From CAZMGD01 sp964565705 (GTDB taxonomy: Bacteria; Actinomycetota; Acidimicrobiia; Acidimicrobiales; Ilumatobacteraceae), in the NCBI GenBank assembly GCA_964565705.1, contig CAZMGD010000002.1, positions 18,608 through 82,607 on the forward strand: a stretch of DNA of 64,000 nt. The letters run 5' to 3'. Below, piece by piece: positions 49,329-57,350 of the stretch. A model generated the notes under the pieces. That model saw only the letters and a program-made list of their open reading frames with translations, made no database searches and was not told where the DNA came from. Numbering within the stretch: the first letter of the stretch is position 1; the number at the start of each line of letters is the position of its first letter. A program made the translations under genes and the position numbers.

Positions 49329-50825
49329 ATGGCCCACACCCCCGTCATCGTCGGTGTCGGCCAGGTGGCGAACAAGGATCCCGACCGGATCGTCCACCCG
49401 GTCGAGCTGATCGTCGAGGCCGCCCGGAGCGCGTTCGCCGACGCCGGTACGGATCTGCGCGACCGCATCGGCGCGGTGTACTCGGCGCCGCTGTCGGTGT
49501 TCAGCGAGGCACGCGGCGCCGACCTCGTCGCCGAGCAGCTGGGGTTCGGTGTGGGTCAGCGCCACCAGTCGAGCTACAGCGGCGCCGGACCGCAGCACCA
49601 CCTCGGCCACGCGGCGAGCGAGATCGCTGCCGGTCGTCTCGACGCTGCGCTGATCGTCGGCGGCATCGCCGACTCGTCGGTTCGCGCTGCCCGCAGTCGG
49701 GGCATCGAGCCGCCGTCGCCCCCGACATCGGTGTGGTCGCAGGGATCGGAGGGGGTCGGCTCCGACCTGACCCGTGTGCTCGGCACCTGGCACCGCCCGT
49801 ACAGCGCGGAGGGAGCAGCCGGAGCGCAGATGCCCTCGTCGTACTTCGCTGTGCTCGCCAGCGCACTCGCTGCCGCTGCCGGCCACGACGCCGACGCGCA
49901 TCGAGGCTGGTACGGCGAGCTCCTGGCGCCGTTCACAGCGGTCGCCGCGAGCCGGCCGGAAGTGGCGTGGTTCCCGCAGTTCCGCCCGGCGACGGAGATC
50001 GCCACGCCCACCGACGACAACCGCTTCGTCGCCGAGCCGTTCACGAAGCTGATGTGCTCGTTCCCGACGATCGACCTCGCCGCCGCCGTGCTCGTCACCT
50101 CGGTGGAGGTCGCCGACCGGCTCGGTGTGCAGGCCGCGGCCCGAGTCTTCCCATGGGCGTCGGCGAGCGCGAGGGAGCACGGCCCGCCGTCGGAGCGGCG
50201 GGCGATGCACCACCCGGAGGCGTATGCGCTCGCTGCCGCATCGGCGTGCGAGTCGGCGGGGATCTCGCCGGGCGACATCGGCGCGTTCGACCTGTACTCG
50301 TGCTTCCCGGCGGCAGTGGAGATCGGCATGGCAGCCTTCGACATCGAGCCCGACGATCCCCGACCGCTGACGCTGACCGGTGGGTTGCCGTACTTCGGCG
50401 GCCCGGGCGCCTCGTACGCGCTCCACGGCATCGCCTGCGCCGTCGAGCGCTGCCGGACGACGAACGAGGTCGTCGCCGTGGGAGCACTCGGCGGCTTCGT
50501 CGATGATTTCGGGGTCGGGCTGTATTCGCGCGCCGAGCCGCGGCGGGCGTTCGCCAGCGTCGACTCGCTGCGCCCGCCGGCGTCGGACGTGGTGATCGCC
50601 CACACCGGCGACGAGGTGGCCGAGGTGATCGCCGCCACGGTGCTCCACGATCGTGACGCCGGGCCCGTCGCGGCTCCGGTCGTCGTCCGCCTCGCCGACG
50701 GCTCCCGCCTCGGTGCCCGAGCCGCCGACCCGGCGCTCGCCGCCGAGGTCAGCGGCCAGACCCTGGTCGGCCGCCACGTCCGAGTCCGCCCCGCGGGCAA
50801 CGGAGCCGTCTGGCTCCCCAGTTGA
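49329..50825 (+). CDS. thiolase-like acetyl-CoA acetyltransferase family protein
   Basis: A 498-residue protein of the SCP2-thiolase-like group: VIVGVGQVANKDPDRIVHPVELI at the start, AASEIAAGRLDAALIVGG, FDLYSCFPAAVEIG and LTGGLPYFGGPGASYALHGIACAVERCR, followed by the TACY/OB-like C-terminal domain (ATVLHDRDAGPVAAPVVVRL). The position of the normal nucleophile Cys is occupied by Ser (SSYSGAGPQHHLG), so this protein may not perform Claisen chemistry by itself. A -10-like TAGCCA precedes the ATG by six bases. Confidence 0.88.
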   Translation: MAHTPVIVGVGQVANKDPDRIVHPVELIVEAARSAFADAGTDLRDRIGAVYSAPLSVFSEARGADLVAEQLGFGVGQRHQSSYSGAGPQHHLGHAASEIAAGRLDAALIVGGIADSSVRAARSRGIEPPSPPTSVWSQGSEGVGSDLTRVLGTWHRPYSAEGAAGAQMPSSYFAVLASALAAAAGHDADAHRGWYGELLAPFTAVAASRPEVAWFPQFRPATEIATPTDDNRFVAEPFTKLMCSFPTIDLAAAVLVTSVEVADRLGVQAAARVFPWASASAREHGPPSERRAMHHPEAYALAAASACESAGISPGDIGAFDLYSCFPAAVEIGMAAFDIEPDDPRPLTLTGGLPYFGGPGASYALHGIACAVERCRTTNEVVAVGALGGFVDDFGVGLYSRAEPRRAFASVDSLRPPASDVVIAHTGDEVAEVIAATVLHDRDAGPVAAPVVVRLADGSRLGARAADPALAAEVSGQTLVGRHVRVRPAGNGAVWLPS

Positions 50826-50831
50826 CCGCTT

Positions 50832-50922
50832 GGGCGCGGAGAACGCCGGCTTCGGTAGGTCTCCGCGCCCGTGCGGCTTGCTTGGGCGTGGCGGATCCCG
50901 CTTTCCGGTAGGCGGCGCGCCC
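50832..50922. repeat. tandem 39-bp palindromes (copies D1, D2)
   Basis: D1 (50832-50870) has 11-bp arms GGGCGCGGAGA and TCTCCGCGCCC; D2 (50884-50922) has GGGCGTGGCG against a partly complementary GGCGCGCCC. Both contain a TTCGG or TTCCGG motif followed by TAGG in the loop and are flanked by CTTGGGCG. They are 52 bp apart and lie between the thiolase stop and the next gene. Confidence 0.75.
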
Positions 50923-50981
50923 ATGCGGGCTCACACCCCCACGGCCCGTGGGAGTTCCGGGGTCGGGCATAGGGTCGGCGC

Positions 50982-52109
50982 ATGCTGACGCGGTTCGACG
51001 ACTACCCGATCCACCAGATGCCGGTCCCGGTCGCCCAGACGGGGACGGCCGACCGCAACCACTACGACCGCTACTTCTTCAACGGGTACCTGCCCGAGGG
51101 CGAGGTGTTCTTCGGCGGGGCGATGGGGCTGTACCCGAACCGCCAGGTGATCGATGCCGCGTTCAGCATCATCCACGAGGGCCGGCAGAAGAACGTGTAC
51201 GCGTCGGGCCGGGCACCGGTCGAGCGGTCGCACACGGCGGTCGGTCCGATCACCGTCGAGGTGGTCGAGCCGATGCGGACCATCCGCATGATCGTGGAGG
51301 GCGCCGAGCACGGGGTCGAGGCCGACGTCACGTTCGACGCCCGCTCCGTCGCCGTCGCCGAGGAGCGCCAGATCCGCAACTTCGGGGCCATCCCGGTGAT
51401 GGACGTCACCCGCTTCACGCAGAACGGCACCTGGTCCGGCTGGGTGGCGATCGACGGTCACCGGATCGAGATCGACCCGGCGGTCGCTCGCGGCACCCGC
51501 GACCGCTCCTGGGGCATCCGCCCGGTCGGCGAGAGCCCCGGTGGTGCCCCGAACACCCGGATCCCGCAGATCTTCTGGCTCTGGGCGCCGCTCAACTTCG
51601 ACGACCGCACCACCTACATCGCCCTGTTCGACGACGACAAGGGCAGCCTCTTCTACCAGCACTCGCTGATCGCACCGGTGCGCCGCAGCGACACCGATCC
51701 GTACATCGAGGACGGCACGATCGCCGAGCTGATGCGGCGCACCGAGTTCACGATCGACTGGCAGCCCGGCACCCGCCGCGCCCAGGCGGCGACGATGACG
51801 CTGCACCCGTTCACCGGTCCCGCCCACGAGATCACGTTCGACGTGCTCTACACGTTCCAGATGTGCGGGATCGGCTACTCCAACCCGGCGTGGGCGCACG
51901 GCACGTGGAAGGGCGAGCTCGCCGTCGGCGGCGACGAGTGGAAGCTGGCCGACATCGACCCGATGGCCGCGCACAACCTGCACATCCAGAACATGTGCAA
52001 GGTCACGATCGACGGCACCCCGGGCTGGGGCATCCTCGAGCAGATCGCGATCGGGTCGCACCCGACCGGGCTGACCGGCGTGCTCGACCCATACACGCCA
52101 CCGACCTGA
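50982..52109 (+). CDS. DUF7064/DUF7065-like beta-rich protein (paralogue)
   Basis: A 375-residue protein: HYDRYFFNGYLPEGEVFFGGAMGLYPNRQVIDAAF, then RDRSWGIRPVGE and LWAPLNFDDRTTYIALFDDDKGSLFY, and TFDVLYTFQMCGIGYSNPAWAHGTWKGEL. The layout and DRSWG core match the protein at 24630, extended by about 60 residues. Probably a two-barrel AttH/CrtC-like fold; function unknown. ATG at 50982, six bases after TAGGGT (50970-50975). Confidence 0.75.
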   Translation: MLTRFDDYPIHQMPVPVAQTGTADRNHYDRYFFNGYLPEGEVFFGGAMGLYPNRQVIDAAFSIIHEGRQKNVYASGRAPVERSHTAVGPITVEVVEPMRTIRMIVEGAEHGVEADVTFDARSVAVAEERQIRNFGAIPVMDVTRFTQNGTWSGWVAIDGHRIEIDPAVARGTRDRSWGIRPVGESPGGAPNTRIPQIFWLWAPLNFDDRTTYIALFDDDKGSLFYQHSLIAPVRRSDTDPYIEDGTIAELMRRTEFTIDWQPGTRRAQAATMTLHPFTGPAHEITFDVLYTFQMCGIGYSNPAWAHGTWKGELAVGGDEWKLADIDPMAAHNLHIQNMCKVTIDGTPGWGILEQIAIGSHPTGLTGVLDPYTPPT

Positions 52110-52123
52110 CCACCCCTTTGGTT

Positions 52124-52167
52124 CTCGGTCGGATTTTGGTCGCTGGAGCGACCAGATGCGGACCGAG
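52124..52167. repeat. 44-bp palindrome, TCGGA-stem type (copy B2)
   Basis: Reads CTCGGTCGGATTTTGGTCGC against GCGACCAGATGCGGACCGAG, with three mismatches, so it is a decayed version of copy B1 at 14503. Flanked by TT and AA, which extend the pairing, and preceded by ACCCCTTTG. Between convergent genes. Confidence 0.78.
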
Positions 52168-52213
52168 AAACCTGAGCAGGCCGACGCGGACTTCTTCGTC
52201 CACTTGGTCGCAA

Positions 52214-52633
52214 CTACGCCAGCGCGTAGAACTCGTAGTCGACGCCGTCGGCGCTGGCGTTGCCGATGCCGACGCCCTGCACCTTGTTCAGCCAGTCATA
52301 GCGCTCGTCGCCGGTCTCGAACAGTGGCGCGCAGAGGGCCTTGCCGCCGAGCAGCACGCCGCGGTACGAGACGTAGATCGCGGCACCGTCGTCGGTCATC
52401 ACCGTGAACCGAACGTCGATGCGCAGGTCGCCCTTGGCGCCGATCGACACCCAGTCGCCGCCGGAGTTCTCGACGATCGTGCCGTTGACCCGCTGGCCAG
52501 TGATCGTGCCGCCGGTGATCGTGACGATCAGCTTCGTGCCCTCCGGGCCGTCCTTGATGGAGGTCGGTGTGCCGACGTCGAGGTGGGCCGAGAACAGGTG
52601 CTCGACGGGCAGCGAGGTGAGCGGTTCGGTCAC
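52214..52633 (-). CDS. DUF3237 family protein
   Basis: A 139-residue beta-barrel protein. LPVEHLFSAHLDVGTPTSIKDGPEGTKLIVTITGGTITGQRVNGTIVENSGGDW and VRFTVMTDDGAAIYVSYRGVL match the DUF3237 (UPF0311) pattern; function not established. The start is GTG at 52631-52633, five bases after a GGAGG site; a longer in-frame ATG version (52663) would begin inside that site. The intergenic gap before it holds the multicopper oxidase terminator. Confidence 0.85.
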   Translation of the reverse strand: MTEPLTSLPVEHLFSAHLDVGTPTSIKDGPEGTKLIVTITGGTITGQRVNGTIVENSGGDWVSIGAKGDLRIDVRFTVMTDDGAAIYVSYRGVLLGGKALCAPLFETGDERYDWLNKVQGVGIGNASADGVDYEFYALA

Positions 52634-52669
52634 GTGATCCTCCGGAGGTCGGTGCCGGCTCACGGCGCC

Positions 52670-52710
52670 GGCCGGCGCCGGAGTCTGTCAGAAGACTCCT
52701 GGCGCCGGCC
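52670..52710 (-). terminator. hairpin downstream of the multicopper oxidase gene
   Basis: GGCCGGCGCC and GGAGTCT pair with AAGACTCC and GGCGCCGGCC across a one-base bulge, with a GTCAG loop. The stem of about 17 bp lies 37 bp beyond the oxidase stop on the minus strand. No T run follows. Confidence 0.65.
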
Positions 52711-52746
52711 GTGCCGGAGGGATCCGCCGCGATCCGGACAGAGAGC

Positions 52747-54219
52747 TCAGGCTGCGTCGGGCGCGTTGACCACCACAGCGGTCACCATCCCGAACATCCC
52801 CTTCGACGACTCGACGTGGTTGAGGATGTGGCAGTGGAACACCCAGGTGCCTGCCAGGTCGGCGTGGAACAGCACCGTGTACCGCTCGCCGGGCCCGACC
52901 AGGATCGTGTCGGCGGCGTAGGGCGAGTCGAGCGGTTCGCCGTCCTTGGCGTAGACGATCTGCTCGAACCCGTGGAGGTGCATCGGGTGCACCTGGAGGC
53001 CCTCGTTGTAGTAGGTCAGCTTCACCCAGTCGCCCTCGGTCACCACGATCGGTGCCGTGGCCGGGAAGCTCTTGCCGTTCAGCGACAGTCCGATCTCACC
53101 GGCGTCGTTGACGACCATCGGGATGTCCTGGGCGACGGTCATGTCGGCGGGGATCTCGATGCCCGACACGGTGCGGCCGGTGGGCATCGCCACCTCACCG
53201 ACGTAGAACGTGCCGAACAGGCCGTTGGGCACCGCCAGGTCGCCGTGGATGTGGGCGTGGTACATCCCGATCGCCGTCTCGGTGGTCGTGAACCGGTAGG
53301 TGAAGGTCGTCCCGGCCGTGATCACATCCTGCGTGATCGGCGCCACGCCGTCCTGATCGTTGGGGACGTCGATGCCGTGCCAGTGCACGTCGGTCCCCAC
53401 CGGCAGGTCGTTGGTGACCTCGAACTCGACGGTGTCGCCAACCTCGACGTCGATGCGCGGACCGGGCACCTGCCCGTTGTACGCCCAGGCCTTGACGATC
53501 GTGCCGGCGGACACCTCCCAGTCGATGATCGACGCCGTCAACTCGAAGTGCTTGGTGCCGTCGGCGAGGATCGTCGGCTCGAGAGGCTGGTTGCCCACAC
53601 CCTCGGTCGCCGCCGGGAACTGCCCGATCGAGTCGAGCATCGCCTGGTCCATCGCCGCCGCCTCTTCGGGCGTCATCATCCCGTCGTCGGCCATCGCTGC
53701 GTGGTCCGCGGCGGACATGCCCATGTCCGCCGCGTCGCCGCTGCCGGCGACGATCGTGAGGTCGGAGACCATGCCGAGGGCCTCGTGGCCGGCGACCTCA
53801 CACAGCAGCGTGTAGTTGCCCGGCGCGAGGCCGGCGAGGCTGAGCGTCGCCGACGCACCGGGGTTGATGTTGTCGACCCGGATGTCCGTGCCCTGCACCG
53901 CCAGGTTGTGCTGCATCGACCCCGAGTTCGTGACGATGATGGTGCCGCCCTCGGACACCTCGGCGCCGCTGAACGTGATCGTGTAGTCGGCCAGGTCGGC
54001 GGCGATGCTGCTCGGCGCGCCGGATCCTTCCGCGCCGTCCGAGCGCAGGTTCCCGATGCCGATGCCGACGAAGATCGCGGCGAGAGCGAGGGCCATCATC
54101 GAGACGATGAAGATCGCGATCGACCACCCGTCTCGACGTGACTTGACCTTCTGGAGGTCCTGCTCCAGCCGATCGATCTCCTCGGAGACGTCGTGCTCTG
54201 GTTGGTCGATCAGGCTCAC
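52747..54219 (-). CDS. membrane-anchored multicopper oxidase fused to an N-terminal cupredoxin
   Basis: A 490-residue protein. Residues 1-30 are cytoplasmic and charged, 31-58 form one membrane span (GWSIAIFIVSMMALALAAIFVG), then a plastocyanin-like domain with a type 1 copper set (MQHNL, CEVAGHEALGM). After a Met/Asp-rich linker the oxidase follows: HWHG, HAHIHG, HPMHLHG and HCHILNHVESSKGM supply the type 1, 2 and 3 copper ligands. A blue-copper donor fused to a two-domain oxidase suggests copper, phenol or nitrite-type chemistry at the outer face. GTG start at 54217-54219 with AGAAGGAG. Confidence 0.92.
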   Translation of the reverse strand: MSLIDQPEHDVSEEIDRLEQDLQKVKSRRDGWSIAIFIVSMMALALAAIFVGIGIGNLRSDGAEGSGAPSSIAADLADYTITFSGAEVSEGGTIIVTNSGSMQHNLAVQGTDIRVDNINPGASATLSLAGLAPGNYTLLCEVAGHEALGMVSDLTIVAGSGDAADMGMSAADHAAMADDGMMTPEEAAAMDQAMLDSIGQFPAATEGVGNQPLEPTILADGTKHFELTASIIDWEVSAGTIVKAWAYNGQVPGPRIDVEVGDTVEFEVTNDLPVGTDVHWHGIDVPNDQDGVAPITQDVITAGTTFTYRFTTTETAIGMYHAHIHGDLAVPNGLFGTFYVGEVAMPTGRTVSGIEIPADMTVAQDIPMVVNDAGEIGLSLNGKSFPATAPIVVTEGDWVKLTYYNEGLQVHPMHLHGFEQIVYAKDGEPLDSPYAADTILVGPGERYTVLFHADLAGTWVFHCHILNHVESSKGMFGMVTAVVVNAPDAA

Positions 54220-54382
54220 GTGGCTCCTTCTCCCTCACCGGCGACGGGCGCGCCGGCCGTTCGCCAGGCTGCCCGTGTCCCGGCGAGGTCACTAGGGCCC
54301 TTGGTCCCAACCCGGCTGTGTCGCCTGGCACCACGTCCGCGCCCGCGACGTTGAACGCGGCCATCGCCGGGTACGGGCGGCC

Positions 54383-54583
54383 ATGAGCGATCCGAACCCG
54401 CTGCCGCCGCCTCTCCCGCCGCCCGAGCCGAACCCGGCACCGGCCCCGGCACCTCAGCCGCCGGGGCCGTCGCCGATCCCCGACGAGCCGACCCCGATCC
54501 CGGTGCCCGCGCCGCCGGGTCCTCCGATGCCCGAGCCGACGCCGACCGATCCTCCGCCGGCCCCGCTGCCTCAGATCACCTGA
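54383..54583 (+). CDS. proline-rich small protein
   Basis: A 66-residue frame of which roughly half is Pro (PLPPPLPPPEPNP, PAPAPAPQPPGPSP, TPTDPPPAPLPQIT). The start ATG at 54383 has no clear ribosome site. Proline stretches like this occur in cell-wall-spanning linkers, but there is no signal peptide. It might be a chance frame in GC-rich DNA, although Pro codons vary normally. The 3' end overlaps the convergent hydrolase gene by eight bases in a small hairpin (CCTCAG/CTGAGG). Confidence 0.4.
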   Translation: MSDPNPLPPPLPPPEPNPAPAPAPQPPGPSPIPDEPTPIPVPAPPGPPMPEPTPTDPPPAPLPQIT

Positions 54584-55367
54584 GGAACTCGATCAGGTCG
54601 CGCAAGCCGGCCGGGTCGAGGAAGACGAGAGCGTGCCCGGCTTCGTACTCTCGGTACTCGGCGCCTGGGATCTGCCTGGCGATCGCTCGCCCGTTGTCGG
54701 GTGGCGCGATGCCGTCGTAGCGGCCGGACTGCACCAGCGTCGGGCAGGTGATGCGCGTCAGGCGATCGAAGACGTCGAGGTGCGATCGGGCCTCGAGCTG
54801 CAGGCGCTCGCCGCGCCGCACCTCGGCCGACTTCTCGACCTGGCTGCGGGCGGCCATCATCGAGGCGATGGCCTGATCGGCCGGGTGCTCGGCCAGCCAC
54901 TCCGGGGTGAAACGCGTGTCGAGCAGGGTCGCGCCGAGGGCCGCACGCTCCTCGTCGGTCATCGCGGCGAGGTCGTGCAGCGGGTAGGAGCTGCCCCCGG
55001 CCCCGCCGGACGACGTGACGCACAGTGCCAGGCGCTCGATCCGTTCGGGCCAGGTCACCGCGAGCTCCTGGGCCACCATCCCGCCGAAGCTCACCCCGAC
55101 GACCCGGTAGCGGTCCCAGCCGACGTGCTCGGCCAGCGCTGCGGCGTCGGCCGCATACTCGGCCATCGTGTACGGGCCGTCGGGGATCGAAGTCGCGCCG
55201 AGCCCGCGCTGGTCGTGGGCCAGCACGTCGAAGTGCACCCGCAGGGCGTCCAACATCGGCCCGGCCTCCCGCAGCGTGGACCCCGACCCGTTGAGGAACA
55301 GGAGGCGCGGACCCTCGCCGCCTCGCTCGTAGTGGATGTCGATCCCGTTCAGGTGCGCTGTCGCCAC
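54576..55367 (-). CDS. alpha/beta hydrolase
   Basis: A 263-residue hydrolase: HYERGGEGPRLLFLNGSGSTLRE (oxyanion loop NGSGST in place of HG), DQRGLGATS, the nucleophile elbow GVSFGG, a lid helix region, GRYDGIAPPDNG with the catalytic Asp and GHALVFLDP with the His. It resembles 3-oxoadipate enol-lactonase-like hydrolases, substrate unknown. GTG start at 55365-55367, six bases after minus-strand TACGGT (55374-55379), so it is probably leaderless. Divergent from the SDR gene. Confidence 0.9.
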   Translation of the reverse strand: MATAHLNGIDIHYERGGEGPRLLFLNGSGSTLREAGPMLDALRVHFDVLAHDQRGLGATSIPDGPYTMAEYAADAAALAEHVGWDRYRVVGVSFGGMVAQELAVTWPERIERLALCVTSSGGAGGSSYPLHDLAAMTDEERAALGATLLDTRFTPEWLAEHPADQAIASMMAARSQVEKSAEVRRGERLQLEARSHLDVFDRLTRITCPTLVQSGRYDGIAPPDNGRAIARQIPGAEYREYEAGHALVFLDPAGLRDLIEFLR

Positions 55368-55424
55368 GGCGGAACCGTACGCCGCTGCCGGACCCGGATG
55401 GCTGGTCGGCTAGGGATGAGTGCC

Positions 55425-56213
55425 ATGACTGGACGATTCGAGGGTCAGGTGGCGTTGGTGGTGGGGGCCGGGGCCGGCATCGGGCGGGCGTGCGCGATGG
55501 CGCTCGCCGAGGGCGGCGCCGACGTCGTGCTGGTGGCTCGCCGGCCCGAGCCGCTGCAGGCCCTGGCCGACGAGGTCACCGAGCGCCACGGCCAGCGCAC
55601 GTTGGCCGTCCCCGCCGACGTGTCCGATGTCGCGGACTGCCGGCGGATCGTCGACGTCACCGTCGAGACGTTCGGGCGCATCGACATCGTCGTCAACGTG
55701 GCGACCGTGGGCGGTGGCCAGTTCCGCATCGACGACCTCGACCTCGACCTCTACCGGCGGGCGTTCGAGATGAACGTCGTCGGAGTGCTGGAGATCAGCC
55801 GCTCGGCGGCACGGTCGATGCGCACGACGGGCGGCGGTGCGATCATCCAGATCAGCACGCTGGCGGCGACGGTGATGCAGCCGAACATGTCGATCTACAG
55901 CTCGACCAAGCGGGCGATGATGGTCTCGTCGTTCACGATGGCCAAGGAGTTCGGACGCGACAACATCCGCGTCAACATCGTGTCGCCGGGCTACACGACC
56001 GGAGACGACCTCGACGCGATGTGGGCGGGCATCGCCGCAGCGACCGGCGACGACCCCGAGGTCGTGTCGGCGAAGGCCGCCAAGGGTGCCGCGTTGCGCC
56101 GCCACGTCGACCCGGAGGACATCGCCGAAGCTGTCGCCTTCCTGGCCTCCCCGCAGGCGAGGAACATCACCGGCAACGAGATCCGCGTCGATGCCGGCCA
56201 AGTGATCGGCTGA
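55425..56213 (+). CDS. short-chain dehydrogenase/reductase
   Basis: A 262-residue classical SDR: ALVVGAGAGIGRACAMALAEGGADVVLVARR is the cofactor loop with Arg after the second strand (NADP preference), NVATVGGG replaces the usual NNAG, and the catalytic Ser, Tyr and Lys are in IQISTLAATVMQPNMSIYSSTKRAM. NPG-like region SPGYTTGDD follows. ATG at 55425, eight bases after TAGGGA; an in-frame ATG at 55416 is possible. A palindrome of the C family follows at 56224. Confidence 0.92.
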   Translation: MTGRFEGQVALVVGAGAGIGRACAMALAEGGADVVLVARRPEPLQALADEVTERHGQRTLAVPADVSDVADCRRIVDVTVETFGRIDIVVNVATVGGGQFRIDDLDLDLYRRAFEMNVVGVLEISRSAARSMRTTGGGAIIQISTLAATVMQPNMSIYSSTKRAMMVSSFTMAKEFGRDNIRVNIVSPGYTTGDDLDAMWAGIAAATGDDPEVVSAKAAKGAALRRHVDPEDIAEAVAFLASPQARNITGNEIRVDAGQVIG

Positions 56214-56223
56214 CGCTGTTCCT

Positions 56224-56261
56224 GCAGTCGGATCGGTCCCCGCCGGGACCGATCCGACCGC
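56224..56261. repeat. 38-bp palindrome of the GCGGTCGGATCGG family (copy C1)
   Basis: GCAGTCGGATCGGTCCC pairs with GGGACCGATCCGACCGC (one mismatch) around CGCC. It lies between convergent SDR and terC genes. Outer arms match the tandem pair at 39777-39879 and share GGTCGGAT with the 44-bp copies at 14503 and 52124. Confidence 0.8.
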
Positions 56262-56282
56262 ACGAGCGGTGGGTGAGCGGCG

Positions 56283-57290
56283 TCAGTGGTGGTGCTCGGG
56301 TTCATGGGCGTGGCGGTCGGCACGCAGCGAGGCGACGATCGCGATCGTCAGGACCACGGCGATGAAGCTCAGCGAGAGCCACGTGGGCATGTGCACGTGG
56401 AACGGCTTGCCGATCAGCAGCATCTTGATGCCGACGAAGCCGAGGATCACGCCGAGGCCGATGTTCAGGTAGCGGAACCTGCCCTGCATCCCGCCGAGCA
56501 GGAAGTAGAGCGAGCGCAGGCCGAGGATCGCGAACGCGTTCGAGGCGAACACGATGAACGGCTCGCGACTCACCGCCAGCACCGCCGGCACCGAGTCGAC
56601 GGCGAACACGACGTCGGTCGCCTCGATGAGGACCAGCACCGCGAACAACGGTGTCGCGACCCGCTTCGCGTTCACGCGGGTGAACAGCTTCTGGCCGTCG
56701 TACTCGTTGGTGGTCGGGACCAGGCGGCGCACCAACCGCATCGCGATGTTGTTGTTGTAATCGACGTGCTTGGACTCGTCGTGGCGAGCGATCTTCACCG
56801 CCGTGTACAGCAGGAAGACCCCGAACACGTACAGCACCCACTCGAAGTTCTGGATGAGCGAGACGCCGGCGAAGATGAAGATCGCACGCAGCACGAGGGC
56901 GCCGAAGATGCCCCAGAACAGCACCCGGAACTGGTACTGCTTGGGCACGGCGAAGAACGAGAAGATGACCGCCCAGACAAAGACGTTGTCGACCGACAGG
57001 CTCTTTTCGATGAGGAAGCCGGCGTAGTACTCACCGGCGGCCTGCGCCCCATGCCACGAGAGCATGACGAGACCGAAGGCGAGCCCGATCGAGATCCAGA
57101 TCGTGGACTCGATCGCCGCTTCCTTGATGGAGATGACGTGCGCGGTGCGGTGCACGAGCAACAGGTCGGTGATGAGCAGCACGACGATGAACCCGACGAG
57201 GGCCACCCAGGCCCAGAGCGGGACGTCGAAGCTGACGAAGTTGTCATCGGCCGCGTCTCCGGCGGCGATGAGGATGGACGGAGCGAACAT
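56283..57290 (-). CDS. TerC family integral membrane protein
   Basis: A 335-residue membrane protein with about nine spans: WAWVALVGFIVVLLITDLLLVHR, EKSLSVDNVFVWAVIFSFFAVP (acidic EKSLSxDN motif), and ATDVVFAVDSVPAVLAVSREPFIVFASNAFAILGLRSLYF, the TerC/Alx signatures with membrane acidic residues. It ends in a His-rich tail (RHAHEPEHHH). TerC proteins take part in manganese or metal-ion homeostasis and tellurite resistance. ATG at 57288-57290 with a weak AAGGAAGAGG site. About 530 bp of upstream leader contain a possible small gene but no riboswitch I recognise. Confidence 0.92.
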   Translation of the reverse strand: MFAPSILIAAGDAADDNFVSFDVPLWAWVALVGFIVVLLITDLLLVHRTAHVISIKEAAIESTIWISIGLAFGLVMLSWHGAQAAGEYYAGFLIEKSLSVDNVFVWAVIFSFFAVPKQYQFRVLFWGIFGALVLRAIFIFAGVSLIQNFEWVLYVFGVFLLYTAVKIARHDESKHVDYNNNIAMRLVRRLVPTTNEYDGQKLFTRVNAKRVATPLFAVLVLIEATDVVFAVDSVPAVLAVSREPFIVFASNAFAILGLRSLYFLLGGMQGRFRYLNIGLGVILGFVGIKMLLIGKPFHVHMPTWLSLSFIAVVLTIAIVASLRADRHAHEPEHHH

Positions 57291-57350
57291 GTGCGGGGGT
57301 TTCCTCTTCCTTGCGGGCGTGGTGCCGGTCGCGGGCGCGGCGGTGTGTCG

